From Rhodobacteraceae bacterium HLUCCA08 (GTDB lineage: Bacteria > Pseudomonadota > Alphaproteobacteria > Rhodobacterales > Rhodobacteraceae): a stretch of 64,000 bases of DNA. The position numbers and the translations under genes are program-made. The notes beneath the pieces were generated by a model. That model made no database searches, was not told the origin of the DNA, and was given only the letters and a program-made list of their open reading frames with translations. Location: positions 1 to 64,000 of the forward strand of contig LJSF01000025.1 of the NCBI GenBank assembly GCA_001314655.1, read 5' to 3'. The number at the start of each line of letters is the position of its first letter. Position 1 is the stretch's first letter. Shown piece after piece: positions 26,152 through 35,723 of this stretch.

Positions 26152-27576
26152 TTGACCGACACCCCCCCGATCATCGTCTGGTTCCGCCGCGACCTGCGCC
26201 TGTCCGACCATGCCGCGCTGACTGCGGCGATCGCCGACGACGCCCCGATCATCCCCGTCTTCATTCTGGACGAGGTCGCCGAAACCTGGGGCGCGGCGCC
26301 GCTGTTCCGGCTCGAATTGTCGCTCGACCAGCTGGAGCGTGACCTGCGCGACAAGGGATCGCGCCTGATCCTGCGCCGCGGCCGGGCGCTGCCGAGCCTG
26401 CGCGCGCTGATCGCCGAAACCGGCGCCCGCGCGGTCCATTGGACCCGGGCCTATGACCCCGCGTCGATCGCCCGCGATACCGAAATCAAGACCGCCCTGC
26501 GCGATGACGGGATCGCGGCACGCTCCCACCCCGGCCATGTGCTGTTTGAACCCTGGACGGTCGAAACCGGGCAGGGCGGCCCCTACAAGGTCTATTCCCC
26601 GTTCTGGCGTGCCGTGCGCGACCGCGACCCGGGCAGGCCGCTGCCCGCGCCTGGCCGGATCCCGGGGCCCGATACCTGGCCCGCCTCGGACGCGCTTGAC
26701 GAATGGGAATTGTCCGCCGCCATGGGTCGCGGCGCCTGCATCGTCGCCGACCACGTCACCGTGGGCGACAGCGCCGCGTCGCAGCGGCTGGCCGGTTTCA
26801 TCGCCCGCCGCATCGACCCCTACCGGGAGGCCCGCGACATGGTGGCCGAAGACGCCACCTCGGGCCTGTCCGAAAACCTGACCTGGGGAGAGATTTCGCC
26901 GCGCGCCATCTGGTGGGCCGGTCAGCGCGCCATGGACGACGGCAAGGGCGGCGCCGAACATTTCCTCAAGGAACTGGTCTGGCGCGACTTCGCCTGGCAC
27001 CTGGCCTGGCACACGCCGCACCTGCTGTCCGATAACTGGCGCGACGGCTGGGACGGTTTTCCCTGGTCCACCGACCCCGATGCGCCCGAGGTCCGGGCCT
27101 GGAAACAGGGGCGCACCGGCATTGCCTTCGTCGATGCCGCGATGCGCGAACTTTACGTGACCGGCACCATGCACAACCGCGCCCGGATGGTCGTCGCCTC
27201 CTACCTGACCAAGCACCTGATGTGCCACTGGAAGATCGGGATGGACTGGTTCGCCCATACCCTGATCGACTGGGATCCGGCCTCCAACGCCATGGGCTGG
27301 CAATGGGTCGCCGGCTCGGGCCCCGATGCCGCGCCCTATTTCCGCGTCTTCAACCCCGACACCCAGGCCGAGAAATTCGACCCCGACGGCATCTATCGCC
27401 GCCGCTGGATCGCCGAAGGCACCGCGCGCCCGACCGCGACCGCGCTCAGCTATTTCGACGCGATCCCGCGCGACTGGGGGCTTTCGCCGCAGGATGCCTA
27501 TCCCGGCGCGCCGGTCGTGGCGCTCGACCAGGGACGCAAACGCGCGCTTGCCGCCTACGAGAACCGGAATTTCTGA
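26152..27576 (+). CDS. phrB: deoxyribodipyrimidine photolyase / cryptochrome family
   Basis: A 474-residue flavoprotein that repairs cyclobutane pyrimidine dimers with light. The N-terminal antenna domain opens IIVWFRRDLRLSDHAAL. The FAD-binding helical domain contains the family block from MHNRARMVVASYLTKHL (about residue 342) to WDPASNAMGWQWVAGSGPDA. The start codon is an uncommon TTG at 26152 behind CCCGGAGGTCGC; no ATG is available before the conserved N-terminus. The gene lies alone between a tandem-repeat tract and the methyltransferase gene, 77 bp apart. Confidence 0.94.
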   Translation: MTDTPPIIVWFRRDLRLSDHAALTAAIADDAPIIPVFILDEVAETWGAAPLFRLELSLDQLERDLRDKGSRLILRRGRALPSLRALIAETGARAVHWTRAYDPASIARDTEIKTALRDDGIAARSHPGHVLFEPWTVETGQGGPYKVYSPFWRAVRDRDPGRPLPAPGRIPGPDTWPASDALDEWELSAAMGRGACIVADHVTVGDSAASQRLAGFIARRIDPYREARDMVAEDATSGLSENLTWGEISPRAIWWAGQRAMDDGKGGAEHFLKELVWRDFAWHLAWHTPHLLSDNWRDGWDGFPWSTDPDAPEVRAWKQGRTGIAFVDAAMRELYVTGTMHNRARMVVASYLTKHLMCHWKIGMDWFAHTLIDWDPASNAMGWQWVAGSGPDAAPYFRVFNPDTQAEKFDPDGIYRRRWIAEGTARPTATALSYFDAIPRDWGLSPQDAYPGAPVVALDQGRKRALAAYENRNF

Positions 27577-27653
27577 GCGATGCCGCAGCGTTGGGGCGTG
27601 ACTTCCGCCGCGCGGCACCTACCATGTCGCGCCAGGGGAACAGGGGACAACAC

Positions 27654-28877
27654 ATGGCGCTGACCACGACCGACGGCCAGAGCGGCCTGCCGCGCTATTT
27701 CGCGGCCGCTTTCCGGATGCTGCAACGAACCGAATGCGGGCGGCTCGACCTCGTGCTGCCCGATGGCCGGCGGTTCCGGGTCGAAGGCGCCGCGCCGGGC
27801 CATCTGGCCGAGCTCGACATCCACGATGCCGATCTTTTCGCCCGGCTGATCCGCGAGGGCGATCTGGGCTTTTGCGAGGCCTATGTCGAGGGCGGCTGGT
27901 CGACCCCCGACCTGCAGGCCTTTCTGGATTTCATCCACGACAACGAGGACGCGCTGTTCGACAGCTTTCCCGGCCAGTCGGTGCTGCGCGCCTATGAACG
28001 GCTGCGCCACTGGCTGCGCCGCAACACCCGCGCCCAGGCGCGGCGCAACATCGCCGCCCATTACGACCTGGGCAATGAGTTCTACCGGCTCTGGCTTGAC
28101 GACAGCATGACCTATTCCTCGGCCCTGTTCGATGACGGCCAGCAAAGCCTGGAGGCCGCGCAGCGCGCCAAATACGCCGCCATGGTCGACGCGTTGAAGG
28201 TGCAGCCGGGCGATCACGTGCTGGAAATCGGCTGCGGCTGGGGCGGCTTCGCCGAATATGCCGCGGCCGAGCGTGGCTTGCGGGTCACGGGGCTGACGAT
28301 CAGCCGCGAACAATTGATCTACGCCCGGCAGCGCATTGAAAAGGCGGGGCTTTCCGACCGGGTCGAGCTGAAGTTGCAGGATTACCGCGACGAAACCGGC
28401 CGCTATGACGGCATCGCCTCGATCGAGATGTTCGAAGCGGTGGGCGAACGCTACTGGCCGACCTTCTTTGCCCAGTTGCGCGCGCGGCTGAACCCTGCCG
28501 CCCGGGCCTGTCTGCAAATCATCACGGTGCAGGATGCGCGCTGGGACACCTACCGCAAGGGCGTTGATTTCATTCAGAAATACATCTTTCCCGGCGGCAT
28601 GTTGCCCAGCCCCACGGCGCTGCGCGACCAGATCGCCCGGGCCGGTCTGCGTGTCGAAAGCAGCCGCGAATTCGGCGAAAGCTATTCGCGCACCCTGCGG
28701 CTGTGGCACGACACGTTCAACGCCCGCTGGGACGAGATCGCCGACCTGGGCTTCGACGACCGGTTCCGGCGGATGTGGAATTTCTACCTGACCTCTTGCG
28801 CGGCCACCTTCCATGGCGGAAACTGCGACGTGACGCAGATCACGGTGACACGGGCCGGGGCGCCGACCCCCGCATAA
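27654..28877 (+). CDS. cfa: cyclopropane-fatty-acyl-phospholipid synthase family methyltransferase
   Basis: A 407-residue SAM-dependent methyltransferase of the CFA/Mycolic-acid-synthase type. An N-terminal lipid-binding part is followed by AHYDLGNEFYRLWLDDSMTY near residue 140, the SAM-binding glycine loop VLEIGCGWGGFAEYAA near residue 190 and YIFPGGMLPS further on. CFA synthases add a methylene across membrane lipid double bonds; related proteins in this family methylate other substrates, so the product should be checked. ATG 27654 has AGGGG upstream; ATG 27624 is an alternative. It lies 32 bp upstream of trgA on the same strand. Confidence 0.9.
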   Translation: MALTTTDGQSGLPRYFAAAFRMLQRTECGRLDLVLPDGRRFRVEGAAPGHLAELDIHDADLFARLIREGDLGFCEAYVEGGWSTPDLQAFLDFIHDNEDALFDSFPGQSVLRAYERLRHWLRRNTRAQARRNIAAHYDLGNEFYRLWLDDSMTYSSALFDDGQQSLEAAQRAKYAAMVDALKVQPGDHVLEIGCGWGGFAEYAAAERGLRVTGLTISREQLIYARQRIEKAGLSDRVELKLQDYRDETGRYDGIASIEMFEAVGERYWPTFFAQLRARLNPAARACLQIITVQDARWDTYRKGVDFIQKYIFPGGMLPSPTALRDQIARAGLRVESSREFGESYSRTLRLWHDTFNARWDEIADLGFDDRFRRMWNFYLTSCAATFHGGNCDVTQITVTRAGAPTPA

Positions 28878-28909
28878 GCCCGGCACCGGCAAGGGACAGG
28901 AGCAGTCTG

Positions 28910-29350
28910 ATGCCCACAGCCGCCCGCCTCGTGGCCGCGCTTCTCTGGGGCGCCCTGGCCTGGCAGATATCGCAATTGATCATCCCGCTTCTGCCCGAAG
29001 GCAGCCAGATCGGCATGTTCGTCGAGGTCAACGTGGTGCTGGGCCTGATCATCGGCTGGACCGTCGCCGGCAGCCGCGCGGGGCAGGGGTTTTCCGGCGC
29101 CGTCGGCTATGGCATCACCGCGTCGGTGGCGCTGGTGGTGGTGGGGCTGTTCACCCATGCGTCGGTCGAGATGGTCTATCGCAGCCTCGAAAAGCGCTAT
29201 CGCGACGCGGGCGAGGCGGTGATCGGCGTCTTCGACCTCATGACCCAGTTCGGCAAGACCATGATGACCACAGACATCGTCCTGACGCTGCTGGTGGGCG
29301 GCATCGCCGCCGGGCTGGTGACCGAGGCCGTCAATCGCCGCTGGCGCTGA
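28910..29350 (+). CDS. trgA: TrgA family membrane protein (tellurite resistance)
   Basis: A 146-residue protein with about four hydrophobic segments, starting MPTAARLVAALLWGALAWQ. It contains VNVVLGLIIGWTVAGSRAG and ends with a fourth membrane helix. This matches TrgA of Rhodobacter sphaeroides, part of the trgAB locus that raises resistance to tellurite. It lies 6 bp upstream of trgB and near cysK, reproducing the trgAB-cysK arrangement reported there. The molecular role of TrgA is unknown. Confidence 0.85.
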   Translation: MPTAARLVAALLWGALAWQISQLIIPLLPEGSQIGMFVEVNVVLGLIIGWTVAGSRAGQGFSGAVGYGITASVALVVVGLFTHASVEMVYRSLEKRYRDAGEAVIGVFDLMTQFGKTMMTTDIVLTLLVGGIAAGLVTEAVNRRWR

Positions 29351-29356
29351 GCCGCG

Positions 29357-30475
29357 ATGCTGTTCCTGTTCGGCACGCTGCTGCATCCGCCGCTGCTGGA
29401 AGCGGTGACCGGCCGCCCCGACGCCGCCGCCTCGCTGCGGCCCGCCAGCCTGTCGGGCCACCGCATAGCCGCGGTCCGCGGCGCCGCCGACCCGGTGCTG
29501 GTGCCCGATCCCGCCGCCTGCGCCGAGGGCGCCCTATATCCGGTGCCCGATGCCGACACCTGGGCCCGGCTTGATGGCTACGAGGCCGTTTTCGGCCATG
29601 CCCGCGCCGCGATCACGATCGACACGCCGGACGGCCCCGTTCAGGCCTGGCTCTACCGCTCGGATACCGCGCGCGCGGCCGCGGGCGACTGGTCGCTGGC
29701 CGATTGGGCGGCGCGGTTCGGCGCCTCGGTGACCGCCGCCGCGACCGAGGTGTTGGACCTGCTGCGCAGCCATCCCCCCGAAGCGCTGGCGCCGCTTTAT
29801 CCGCAGATCCTGCAACGCGGCGACAGCCGCGCCCGGGCCCGGGCGGGCCACCCCCTGACCGGCGCCCCCGAGGGTGTCCACCTGCACGCCCGGCGCCGGC
29901 CTTATGTGAATTTCTTCGCGGTCGAGGAATACGACATCGCCTTTCGCCGCTATGACGGCGCCCTGTCGCCGGTGGCGGAGCGGGCGATCTTCATCGCCGG
30001 CGACGTGGCCATCGTGCTGCCCTATGACCCGGTGCGCGACCAGGTGCTGCTGATCGAACAGTTTCGCGTCGGCGCCTTCGGCCGGGGCGATCCGGAATGC
30101 TGGATCACCGAACCGGTCGCCGGCCGCATCGACCCGGGCGAAAGCGCCGAAGACGCCGCCCGCCGCGAAGCCGCCGAAGAGGCGGGACTGACCCTGACCG
30201 GCCTGATCCCGGTCGCGACCGGCTATCCCAGCCCCGGCACGACGACGGAATTCTTCAACATCTTCATCGGTCTGTGCGACCTGTCCGGCCATCAGAACGC
30301 CGGCCATGGCGGGCTCGATCACGAGGTCGAGGATATCCGCCACGCGGCCGTCCCCTGGGCACAATTCGACGCCCGGCTGGCGGCAGGCGCCTATCGTCTG
30401 ATCCCGCTCAGCCTGGCCGGACACTGGCTGGCGCGCCACCGCGATCATCTGCGCGCGGCCAAGGAAATTACGTAA
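29357..30475 (+). CDS. trgB: TrgB: gamma-glutamylcyclotransferase-like plus NUDIX hydrolase
   Basis: A 372-residue two-domain protein. Residues 1-110 look like an AIG2/GGCT-type domain (MLFLFGTLLHPPLLEAVTGR). The C-terminal half from about residue 185 is an ADP-ribose pyrophosphatase-type NUDIX domain. The NUDIX box is complete: G, five residues, E, seven residues, REAAEEAGL, starting at GRIDPGES near residue 255. Rhodobacter TrgB has the same fusion and contributes to tellurite resistance. Its stop codon lies inside a 30-bp perfect palindrome. Confidence 0.9.
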   Translation: MLFLFGTLLHPPLLEAVTGRPDAAASLRPASLSGHRIAAVRGAADPVLVPDPAACAEGALYPVPDADTWARLDGYEAVFGHARAAITIDTPDGPVQAWLYRSDTARAAAGDWSLADWAARFGASVTAAATEVLDLLRSHPPEALAPLYPQILQRGDSRARARAGHPLTGAPEGVHLHARRRPYVNFFAVEEYDIAFRRYDGALSPVAERAIFIAGDVAIVLPYDPVRDQVLLIEQFRVGAFGRGDPECWITEPVAGRIDPGESAEDAARREAAEEAGLTLTGLIPVATGYPSPGTTTEFFNIFIGLCDLSGHQNAGHGGLDHEVEDIRHAAVPWAQFDARLAAGAYRLIPLSLAGHWLARHRDHLRAAKEIT

Positions 30476-30486
30476 TTTCCTTGGCC
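30457..30486. promoter_or_regulatory. 30-bp perfect palindrome across the trgB stop codon
   Basis: The half-site GGCCAAGGAAATTAC (30457-30471) is followed directly by its exact complement (30472-30486), with no spacer. It encodes the last four residues and the stop codon of trgB. The AT-rich core is unlike the GC-rich surroundings. It could act as a bidirectional terminator hairpin between trgAB and cysK or as a dimer-binding site; there is no T-run after it. Confidence 0.75.
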
Positions 30487-30589
30487 CCTCACGGCCTCTG
30501 ACAGCGCCGCGATTTCCCCCGCCGGCGCTTGAGTTCGCCGCCCCCGGCCCCTACACCGGAACCGACATGCCAATGACAGGGGGCCGCCC

Positions 30590-31618
30590 ATGAATATCCG
30601 CCAGGACCTTGCCGACGCGATCGGCAACACGCCCCTGATCAAGCTGCGTCGCGCCTCCGAGGAAACCGGCTGCACCATCCTGGGCAAGGCCGAATTCCTC
30701 AATCCCGGCCAGTCGGTCAAGGACCGCGCCGCGCTGTGGATCATCCGCGATGCGGTGGCCCGCGGCCAGCTTGCCCCCGGCGGCACGATCGTCGAGGGCA
30801 CGGCGGGCAATACCGGGATCGGGCTGGCGCTGGTCGGCGCCTCGATGGGGTTCCGCACGGTGATCGTGATCCCCGAAACCCAGTCCGAGGAAAAGAAGGA
30901 CATGCTGCGCCTGGCCGGCGCCGAACTGGTTCAGGTGCCCGCCGCGCCCTACAGCAATCCCAACAATTACGTGCGCTATTCCGGCCGCCTGGCCGAGCGG
31001 CTGGCGCAATCGGAACCCAAGGGCGCGATCTGGGCCAACCAGTTCGACAATATCGCCAACCGCCAGGCCCATATCGACGGCACCGGCCCCGAGATCTGGG
31101 ACCAGACCGGGGGAAAGGTCGACGGCTTCGTCTGCGCCGTCGGCTCGGGCGGGACGTTGGCCGGCGTCGGCGCCGCGCTGCAGCCGCGCGGGGTCAAGGT
31201 CGCCCTGGCCGATCCCGAGGGGGCGGGGCTGTTCAAGCTCTATACCGGCCAGGACAATCCGGGCAATTCGATCACCGAAGGGATCGGACAGGGCCGGATC
31301 ACCGCCAACCTGGAAGGCTTTACCCCCGATATGGCCTGGCGCATCCCCGATGCCGAGGCGCTGCCGATCGTCTTCGACCTGCTGGAGGAGGAGGGGCTCT
31401 GCCTGGGCGGCTCGTCGGGGGTCAACATCGCCGGGGCGGTCCGCATGGCGCGCGAACTGGGGCCGGGCCATACCATCGTCACCATCCTGTGCGATTACGG
31501 CACCCGCTATCAATCCAAGCTCTGGAACCCCGCCTTCCTGCGCGAGAAGAGCCTGCCGGTGCCCGATTGGCTCGACCGCGCGCCGCGCGACCTGCCGCAG
31601 GTCTACGAAGAGGCATGA
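30590..31618 (+). CDS. cysK: cysteine synthase A
   Basis: A 342-residue PLP enzyme that forms L-cysteine from O-acetylserine and sulfide. The PLP lysine lies in NPGQSVKDRAA (about residue 45), the asparagine loop in EGTAGNTGIGLA and the phosphate-binding loop in GSGGTLAGVG near residue 185. The length is slightly above typical CysK because of a C-terminal extension seen in alphaproteobacterial forms. CysK adjacent to trgAB is linked to tellurite resistance in Rhodobacter, plausibly through thiol supply. A weak promoter-like pair, TTGAGT (30529-30534) and TACACC (30552-30557) at 17 bp, lies upstream. The stop overlaps the MscS gene by 4 bp. Confidence 0.95.
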   Translation: MNIRQDLADAIGNTPLIKLRRASEETGCTILGKAEFLNPGQSVKDRAALWIIRDAVARGQLAPGGTIVEGTAGNTGIGLALVGASMGFRTVIVIPETQSEEKKDMLRLAGAELVQVPAAPYSNPNNYVRYSGRLAERLAQSEPKGAIWANQFDNIANRQAHIDGTGPEIWDQTGGKVDGFVCAVGSGGTLAGVGAALQPRGVKVALADPEGAGLFKLYTGQDNPGNSITEGIGQGRITANLEGFTPDMAWRIPDAEALPIVFDLLEEEGLCLGGSSGVNIAGAVRMARELGPGHTIVTILCDYGTRYQSKLWNPAFLREKSLPVPDWLDRAPRDLPQVYEEA

Positions 31619-34086
31619 TGACCCGGCTGCTGACGGCCCTCGCCGCCGCGTTCCTGCTCTTGGCCGCGCCGCTGCCGGCGCCGGCGCAAGAGACGCCGCA
31701 GGTCGGCTCGCCCCAGGACGCGGTCGATGACGCGATGACGCGGATGTCGCCGGACAGCCCGGTGCGCGACCCCGATTGGGTGGCGCTGGCCAGCCGGACC
31801 GAATCCGCCCTGGCGGCGGGCCGGGTCTCAAACCAGGTGCTGGCCGATCTGCGAATCCAGATCGCCGCCTGGCGCGACCGGTTCTTTGCCGAGCTGTCGA
31901 ACAATGCCGGCCGGATCGCCACGGTCGAGGCCCAGATCGCGGCCCTGGGCGCGCCACCCGAAAGCGGCGACGAGGATGTCCGGATCGCCGACCGCCGCAC
32001 CGCGCTGCAGGACCAGCTTGACCAGCTGCGTGCCCCGGTCGTGCTGGCCGAAGAGGCCCGGGCCCGCGCCGAAGGCCTGATCCAGGAGATCGACGCGATC
32101 ATCCGCGACCGCCAGACCGCCGAATTGACCGAGCGTGTCGGCTCGCCGCTCAACCCTTCCCTCTGGCTCAAGGCGACCGAGGAACTGGGCGCGGCCCTGC
32201 GCGCCACGCGCACCGAATTCACCGCAACCCTGTCGAACCCGGTCACCTGGACCCGGCTGACCTCCAACCTGCCGCAGATCCTGGGGCTGACCGCGCTCGG
32301 GCTGATCCTGCTGACCCGCGGCTCGCGCTGGAGCGGCCGGCTGCAACAGGCCTTCGATGCCCGCAACCGGCGCGGCCGCGATGTGATCGACGCGTTGCTG
32401 TCGCTGGGGCATGTGCTGCTGCCGCTGGTCGGGTTGCTGATGCTCAGCTTCGCGTTGACCGCGACCGGGCTGTTCGGCCGCCGGACCGAATTGCTGATCC
32501 AGACCCTGGCCGTGTTCGGGGCCTTTCCGGTGATCGGGCGCTGGATGGCGGCGCAGCTGCTGCCGGATGCCGATGACCACCGGCGCGCAGGGTCCCTGCC
32601 GGCGGCCGAACGGGCCCGGCTGCGCCGGCTGTTCGTCAACCTGGGCTGGAGTCTGGCGGTGCAGACCGCGCTGATCATCTGGCTCAACCTCAATGGCATC
32701 GCGGTCGAGTCCCGCGTCGTGGTGCTGCTGCCGCTCAGCCTGGTGCTGGCGTTGGTCCTGTTCCGCCTGGGCCGCACCCTGCGCCATACCCCGGCCGTCG
32801 ACGAGTCCGACACGACCGAGGATGCCCCCGCCCCGCGCCCGTACCGCGAAACCATCAGCGCCCTGGTCGGCCAGGTGCTGATGCTGGTCGCGGTCGGGGC
32901 GACGATCGCCTATCTGCTGGGCTTTCCTGCGGCCTATGGGTCGGCGCTGTTGCCGACGGTGCTGACGCTCTACCTGCTGGGGGCGCTGATGCTGGTGGTG
33001 GATTTCGTTCAGAACGTCATCTCGATCTTCACCGCGAGCGACGAGGCCGAAACCGAGGGCGGCCTGATCCAGGCCCTGGCCGGTGCCGCCCTGGTGGTCG
33101 CCGCGCTGCCGGTCCTGGCGCTGATCTGGGGCTGGCGGAGCACCGATCTGGCCAATCTCTGGTTGCGGTTCCGCGAAGGCTTCACCCTGGGCGACACCCG
33201 CATTTCGCCCAGCGATTTCCTGACCCTCGTGGTGGTCTTCGTGATCGGCTATACCGTGGTCCGCCTGATCCAGGGCGCGCTGCGCAGCTCGATCCTGCCC
33301 AAGACGAAGCTCGATGCCGGCGGCCAGAACGCGATCATCGCCGGGGTCGGCTATGTCGGCTTCGTGCTGGCCGCGGTGATCGCCATCACCACCGCCGGGA
33401 TCGACCTGTCGGGCCTGGCCATCGTCGCCGGGGCGCTGTCGGTCGGCATCGGCTTCGGCCTGCAGACCGTGGTGCAGAACTTCGTCTCGGGGATCATCCT
33501 GCTGATCGAACGGCCGATCTCCAAGGGCGACTGGATCGAGATGGGCGGGGTGATGGGCTATGTCCGCGACATCTCGGTCCGCTCCACCCGGATCGAGACC
33601 TTCGACCGCACCGATGTCATCATCCCCAATGCCGACCTGATTTCCCAGCAGGTCACCAACTGGACCCGGGGCAATACCGTGGGCCGACTGATCGTGCCGG
33701 TCGGCGTGGCCTATGGCACCGATACGCGGCGGGTCGAAACCATCCTGTCGGAAATCGCCCGGGCCCATCCCATGGTGCTGCTGCGCCCGCCGCCGGCGGT
33801 GGTGTTCCAGGGCTTCGGCGCGGATTCGCTGGATTTCGAGATCCGCGCGATCCTGCGCGACGTGAACTGGATGCTTTCGGTCAAGACCGAGCTGAATCAC
33901 GCCATCGCCGAACGGTTCGCCGCCGAGGGGATCGAGATCCCCTTTGCCCAGCGCGACATCTGGCTGCGCAACCCCGAGGCGCTGCGGCCCGGTTCGGCGC
34001 AGGCCGCCGTGCCCGACGCGCCCCCGACAGCGCCCGACGACAGCGGCGCCCCGGATGCGCCGGACCCCGAGGAGGCCCCCGAATGA
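31615..34086 (+). CDS. DUF3772-containing mechanosensitive channel, MscS/MscK-like
   Basis: An 823-residue inner-membrane protein. A signal peptide ending APAQ is followed by a periplasmic coiled-coil-like DUF3772 region (residues about 60-200) and roughly ten membrane helices. The conserved MscS core follows, with LSVGIGFGLQTVVQNFVSGIIL near residue 615 and ISKGDWIEMGGVMGYV after it. A Pro- and Asp-rich cytoplasmic tail ends the protein. Such large MscS homologues open on osmotic down-shock. ATG 31615 overlaps the cysK stop; ATG 31618 is an equal alternative. The stop overlaps alaX by 4 bp, giving a cysK-mscS-alaX coupled series. Confidence 0.92.
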   Translation: MMTRLLTALAAAFLLLAAPLPAPAQETPQVGSPQDAVDDAMTRMSPDSPVRDPDWVALASRTESALAAGRVSNQVLADLRIQIAAWRDRFFAELSNNAGRIATVEAQIAALGAPPESGDEDVRIADRRTALQDQLDQLRAPVVLAEEARARAEGLIQEIDAIIRDRQTAELTERVGSPLNPSLWLKATEELGAALRATRTEFTATLSNPVTWTRLTSNLPQILGLTALGLILLTRGSRWSGRLQQAFDARNRRGRDVIDALLSLGHVLLPLVGLLMLSFALTATGLFGRRTELLIQTLAVFGAFPVIGRWMAAQLLPDADDHRRAGSLPAAERARLRRLFVNLGWSLAVQTALIIWLNLNGIAVESRVVVLLPLSLVLALVLFRLGRTLRHTPAVDESDTTEDAPAPRPYRETISALVGQVLMLVAVGATIAYLLGFPAAYGSALLPTVLTLYLLGALMLVVDFVQNVISIFTASDEAETEGGLIQALAGAALVVAALPVLALIWGWRSTDLANLWLRFREGFTLGDTRISPSDFLTLVVVFVIGYTVVRLIQGALRSSILPKTKLDAGGQNAIIAGVGYVGFVLAAVIAITTAGIDLSGLAIVAGALSVGIGFGLQTVVQNFVSGIILLIERPISKGDWIEMGGVMGYVRDISVRSTRIETFDRTDVIIPNADLISQQVTNWTRGNTVGRLIVPVGVAYGTDTRRVETILSEIARAHPMVLLRPPPAVVFQGFGADSLDFEIRAILRDVNWMLSVKTELNHAIAERFAAEGIEIPFAQRDIWLRNPEALRPGSAQAAVPDAPPTAPDDSGAPDAPDPEEAPE

Positions 34087-34799
34087 CCCGGCCGCTCTAC
34101 CGCGAGACGCCCTATCTGCGCCAGGCCCCGGCCCGGGTCACCGGCCTGACCGACGAGGGCGGCATCGTGCTGGACGCGGCGCTGTTCTATCCCACCGGCG
34201 GCGGCCAGCCCGGCGACAGCGGCCGGCTGTCCTGGGACGGCCGCGACATCGGCATCGCCACCACGGTGCCGGGCGAGGGCGGCGCCGCCATCCTGCTGCC
34301 CGAGGCGCCCGAACCGCTGCCGCCGGTCGGCGCCGCCGTGACCCAGACCCTCGACTGGGAGCGCCGCCACCGCCACATGCGCGCCCATACCGCGCTGCAC
34401 CTTCTGTCCGTGGTGATCCCGTTGCCGGTGACCGGCGGCGCCGTCTCGGCCAGCGGCGGCCGGCTCGATTTCGACATGCCGGACCCGCCCGAGGACAAGG
34501 CGGTGCTGGAAGAGCGGCTCAATGCGCTGATCGAGGTCGACCTGCCGGTGACCGAAGACTGGATCACCGAAGCCGCGCTGGACGCCGATCCGGGCCTGGT
34601 CAAGACCCTTTCGGTCCGGCCGCCCCGCGGCGCCGGCCGCATCCGCCTGGTCCGGATCGGCACCGGCGACACCACCGCCGATCTGCAGCCCTGCGGCGGC
34701 ACCCACGTGGCCCGGACCGGTGAAATCGGCGCCGTGCGGATCGGCAAGATCGAAAAGAAGGGCCGCCGGAACCGCCGGGTGCACCTGCTGCTGGATTAG
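34083..34799 (+). CDS. alanyl-tRNA editing protein AlaX
   Basis: A 238-residue free-standing editing domain homologous to the C-terminal part of AlaRS. Zinc ligands are visible as HMRAHTALH (HxxxH, near residue 98) and CGGTH near residue 203. It hydrolyses mischarged Ser-tRNA(Ala) or Gly-tRNA(Ala). It is translationally coupled to the MscS gene by a 4-bp overlap, which says little about a shared role. Its length is that of the AlaX-M type. Confidence 0.92.
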   Translation: MTRPLYRETPYLRQAPARVTGLTDEGGIVLDAALFYPTGGGQPGDSGRLSWDGRDIGIATTVPGEGGAAILLPEAPEPLPPVGAAVTQTLDWERRHRHMRAHTALHLLSVVIPLPVTGGAVSASGGRLDFDMPDPPEDKAVLEERLNALIEVDLPVTEDWITEAALDADPGLVKTLSVRPPRGAGRIRLVRIGTGDTTADLQPCGGTHVARTGEIGAVRIGKIEKKGRRNRRVHLLLD

Positions 34800-35367
34800 G
34801 GCGGGAGAGACGTGATGCCGAGGTGAAACCGACCCCGCGCCGACAGGCCGCCGAGGTGGGGGTGGGTCGAGTTGTCGCTCGCCGGGCCTGCCAAGCGCCC
34901 GTGCCACGACAGGATCCGGCAGGCAAAAGATGTCCTCGACGCCGCAACGTCGCCGCCGCCGATGCCATGCCGACACGGCGGCGACGATCATGACAGGCGA
35001 TCCTCGGAGCGATTTTCGGCCCTGGTCCAGTGCCATGACCCGCGTCACCCGCACCCTCGCCCGTTTCGCCGTCCGGACCCTTGCCGGCACCGATTGCTTT
35101 CCCGGCCGCGCCTGCCGTTGCATCGTCGCCGGCAGCCGAAACAGGGACGGATGATCAAGCCGCTCTGCTGCCCCAGCCCGGCAGCCTCCTCGATTTCGGC
35201 TGCTGCACAAACCTGCGGTCGAGGCGCGCGATCCGCGCTGCGTGCACCTGAAATCGGGGCGCGACAAGGGCAACCAGGACAGGCGCGACAGCCGGTGCAC
35301 GGGGATCGGCACCGGGACCGACCAGACCCAGGCACCCCCGGGCGACAAGCAGCACGCGATCCTTTTG
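34800..35367. other. gene-poor stretch, no supported gene
   Basis: The 568 bp after alaX contain several overlapping open frames on both strands (for example 34872-35432 on plus), but their products are Pro/Arg/His-rich and none has a ribosome-binding site or a recognisable motif. No terminator with a T-run follows alaX. It may be decayed sequence next to the tRNA-Ser gene. Confidence 0.5.
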
Positions 35368-35667
35368 ATGTTCGATTTCAACATGATACCCGGTCAGGAC
35401 GTGTCGTATTTCCACCGCCTGGGCGGCGATGACGTGATGGATTTCGCCGCAAGCCGGGATCTGCAGGAGCGCTGTTCGCAGATTCTTGCAAGCGGCGGGG
35501 CCAACCGGCTTGACGGCTTCGCCATGTCCCGCCGGTTCTCGACCCGCTACGTCCAGGGCGCGCACCGTCTGGTCCCGATGCACTGGGCCCTCAGGATGGG
35601 GTGCGAGGATTTCCGCGCCCGGGTGTCGGATCATCTGTCCTTCATCGCTTCGTTCCGCATCTTTTGA
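35368..35667 (+). CDS. possible hypothetical protein
   Basis: A frame of 99 codons from ATG 35368 (open from ATG 35242) encodes a product with balanced composition and strong third-position GC. It begins [20 protein letters not shown] and ends in SFRIF. It is not recognised. The start has no good ribosome-binding site, and the upstream part of the frame is not protein-like, so it may be the remaining 3' part of a decayed gene. It ends 56 bp before the tRNA-Ser gene. Confidence 0.35.
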   Translation: MFDFNMIPGQDVSYFHRLGGDDVMDFAASRDLQERCSQILASGGANRLDGFAMSRRFSTRYVQGAHRLVPMHWALRMGCEDFRARVSDHLSFIASFRIF

Positions 35668-35723
35668 GCCAGGCATGGATCAGCCCTTGCATCCTCCCGC
35701 CGCAATTGGCTAAACCCGCCGGC

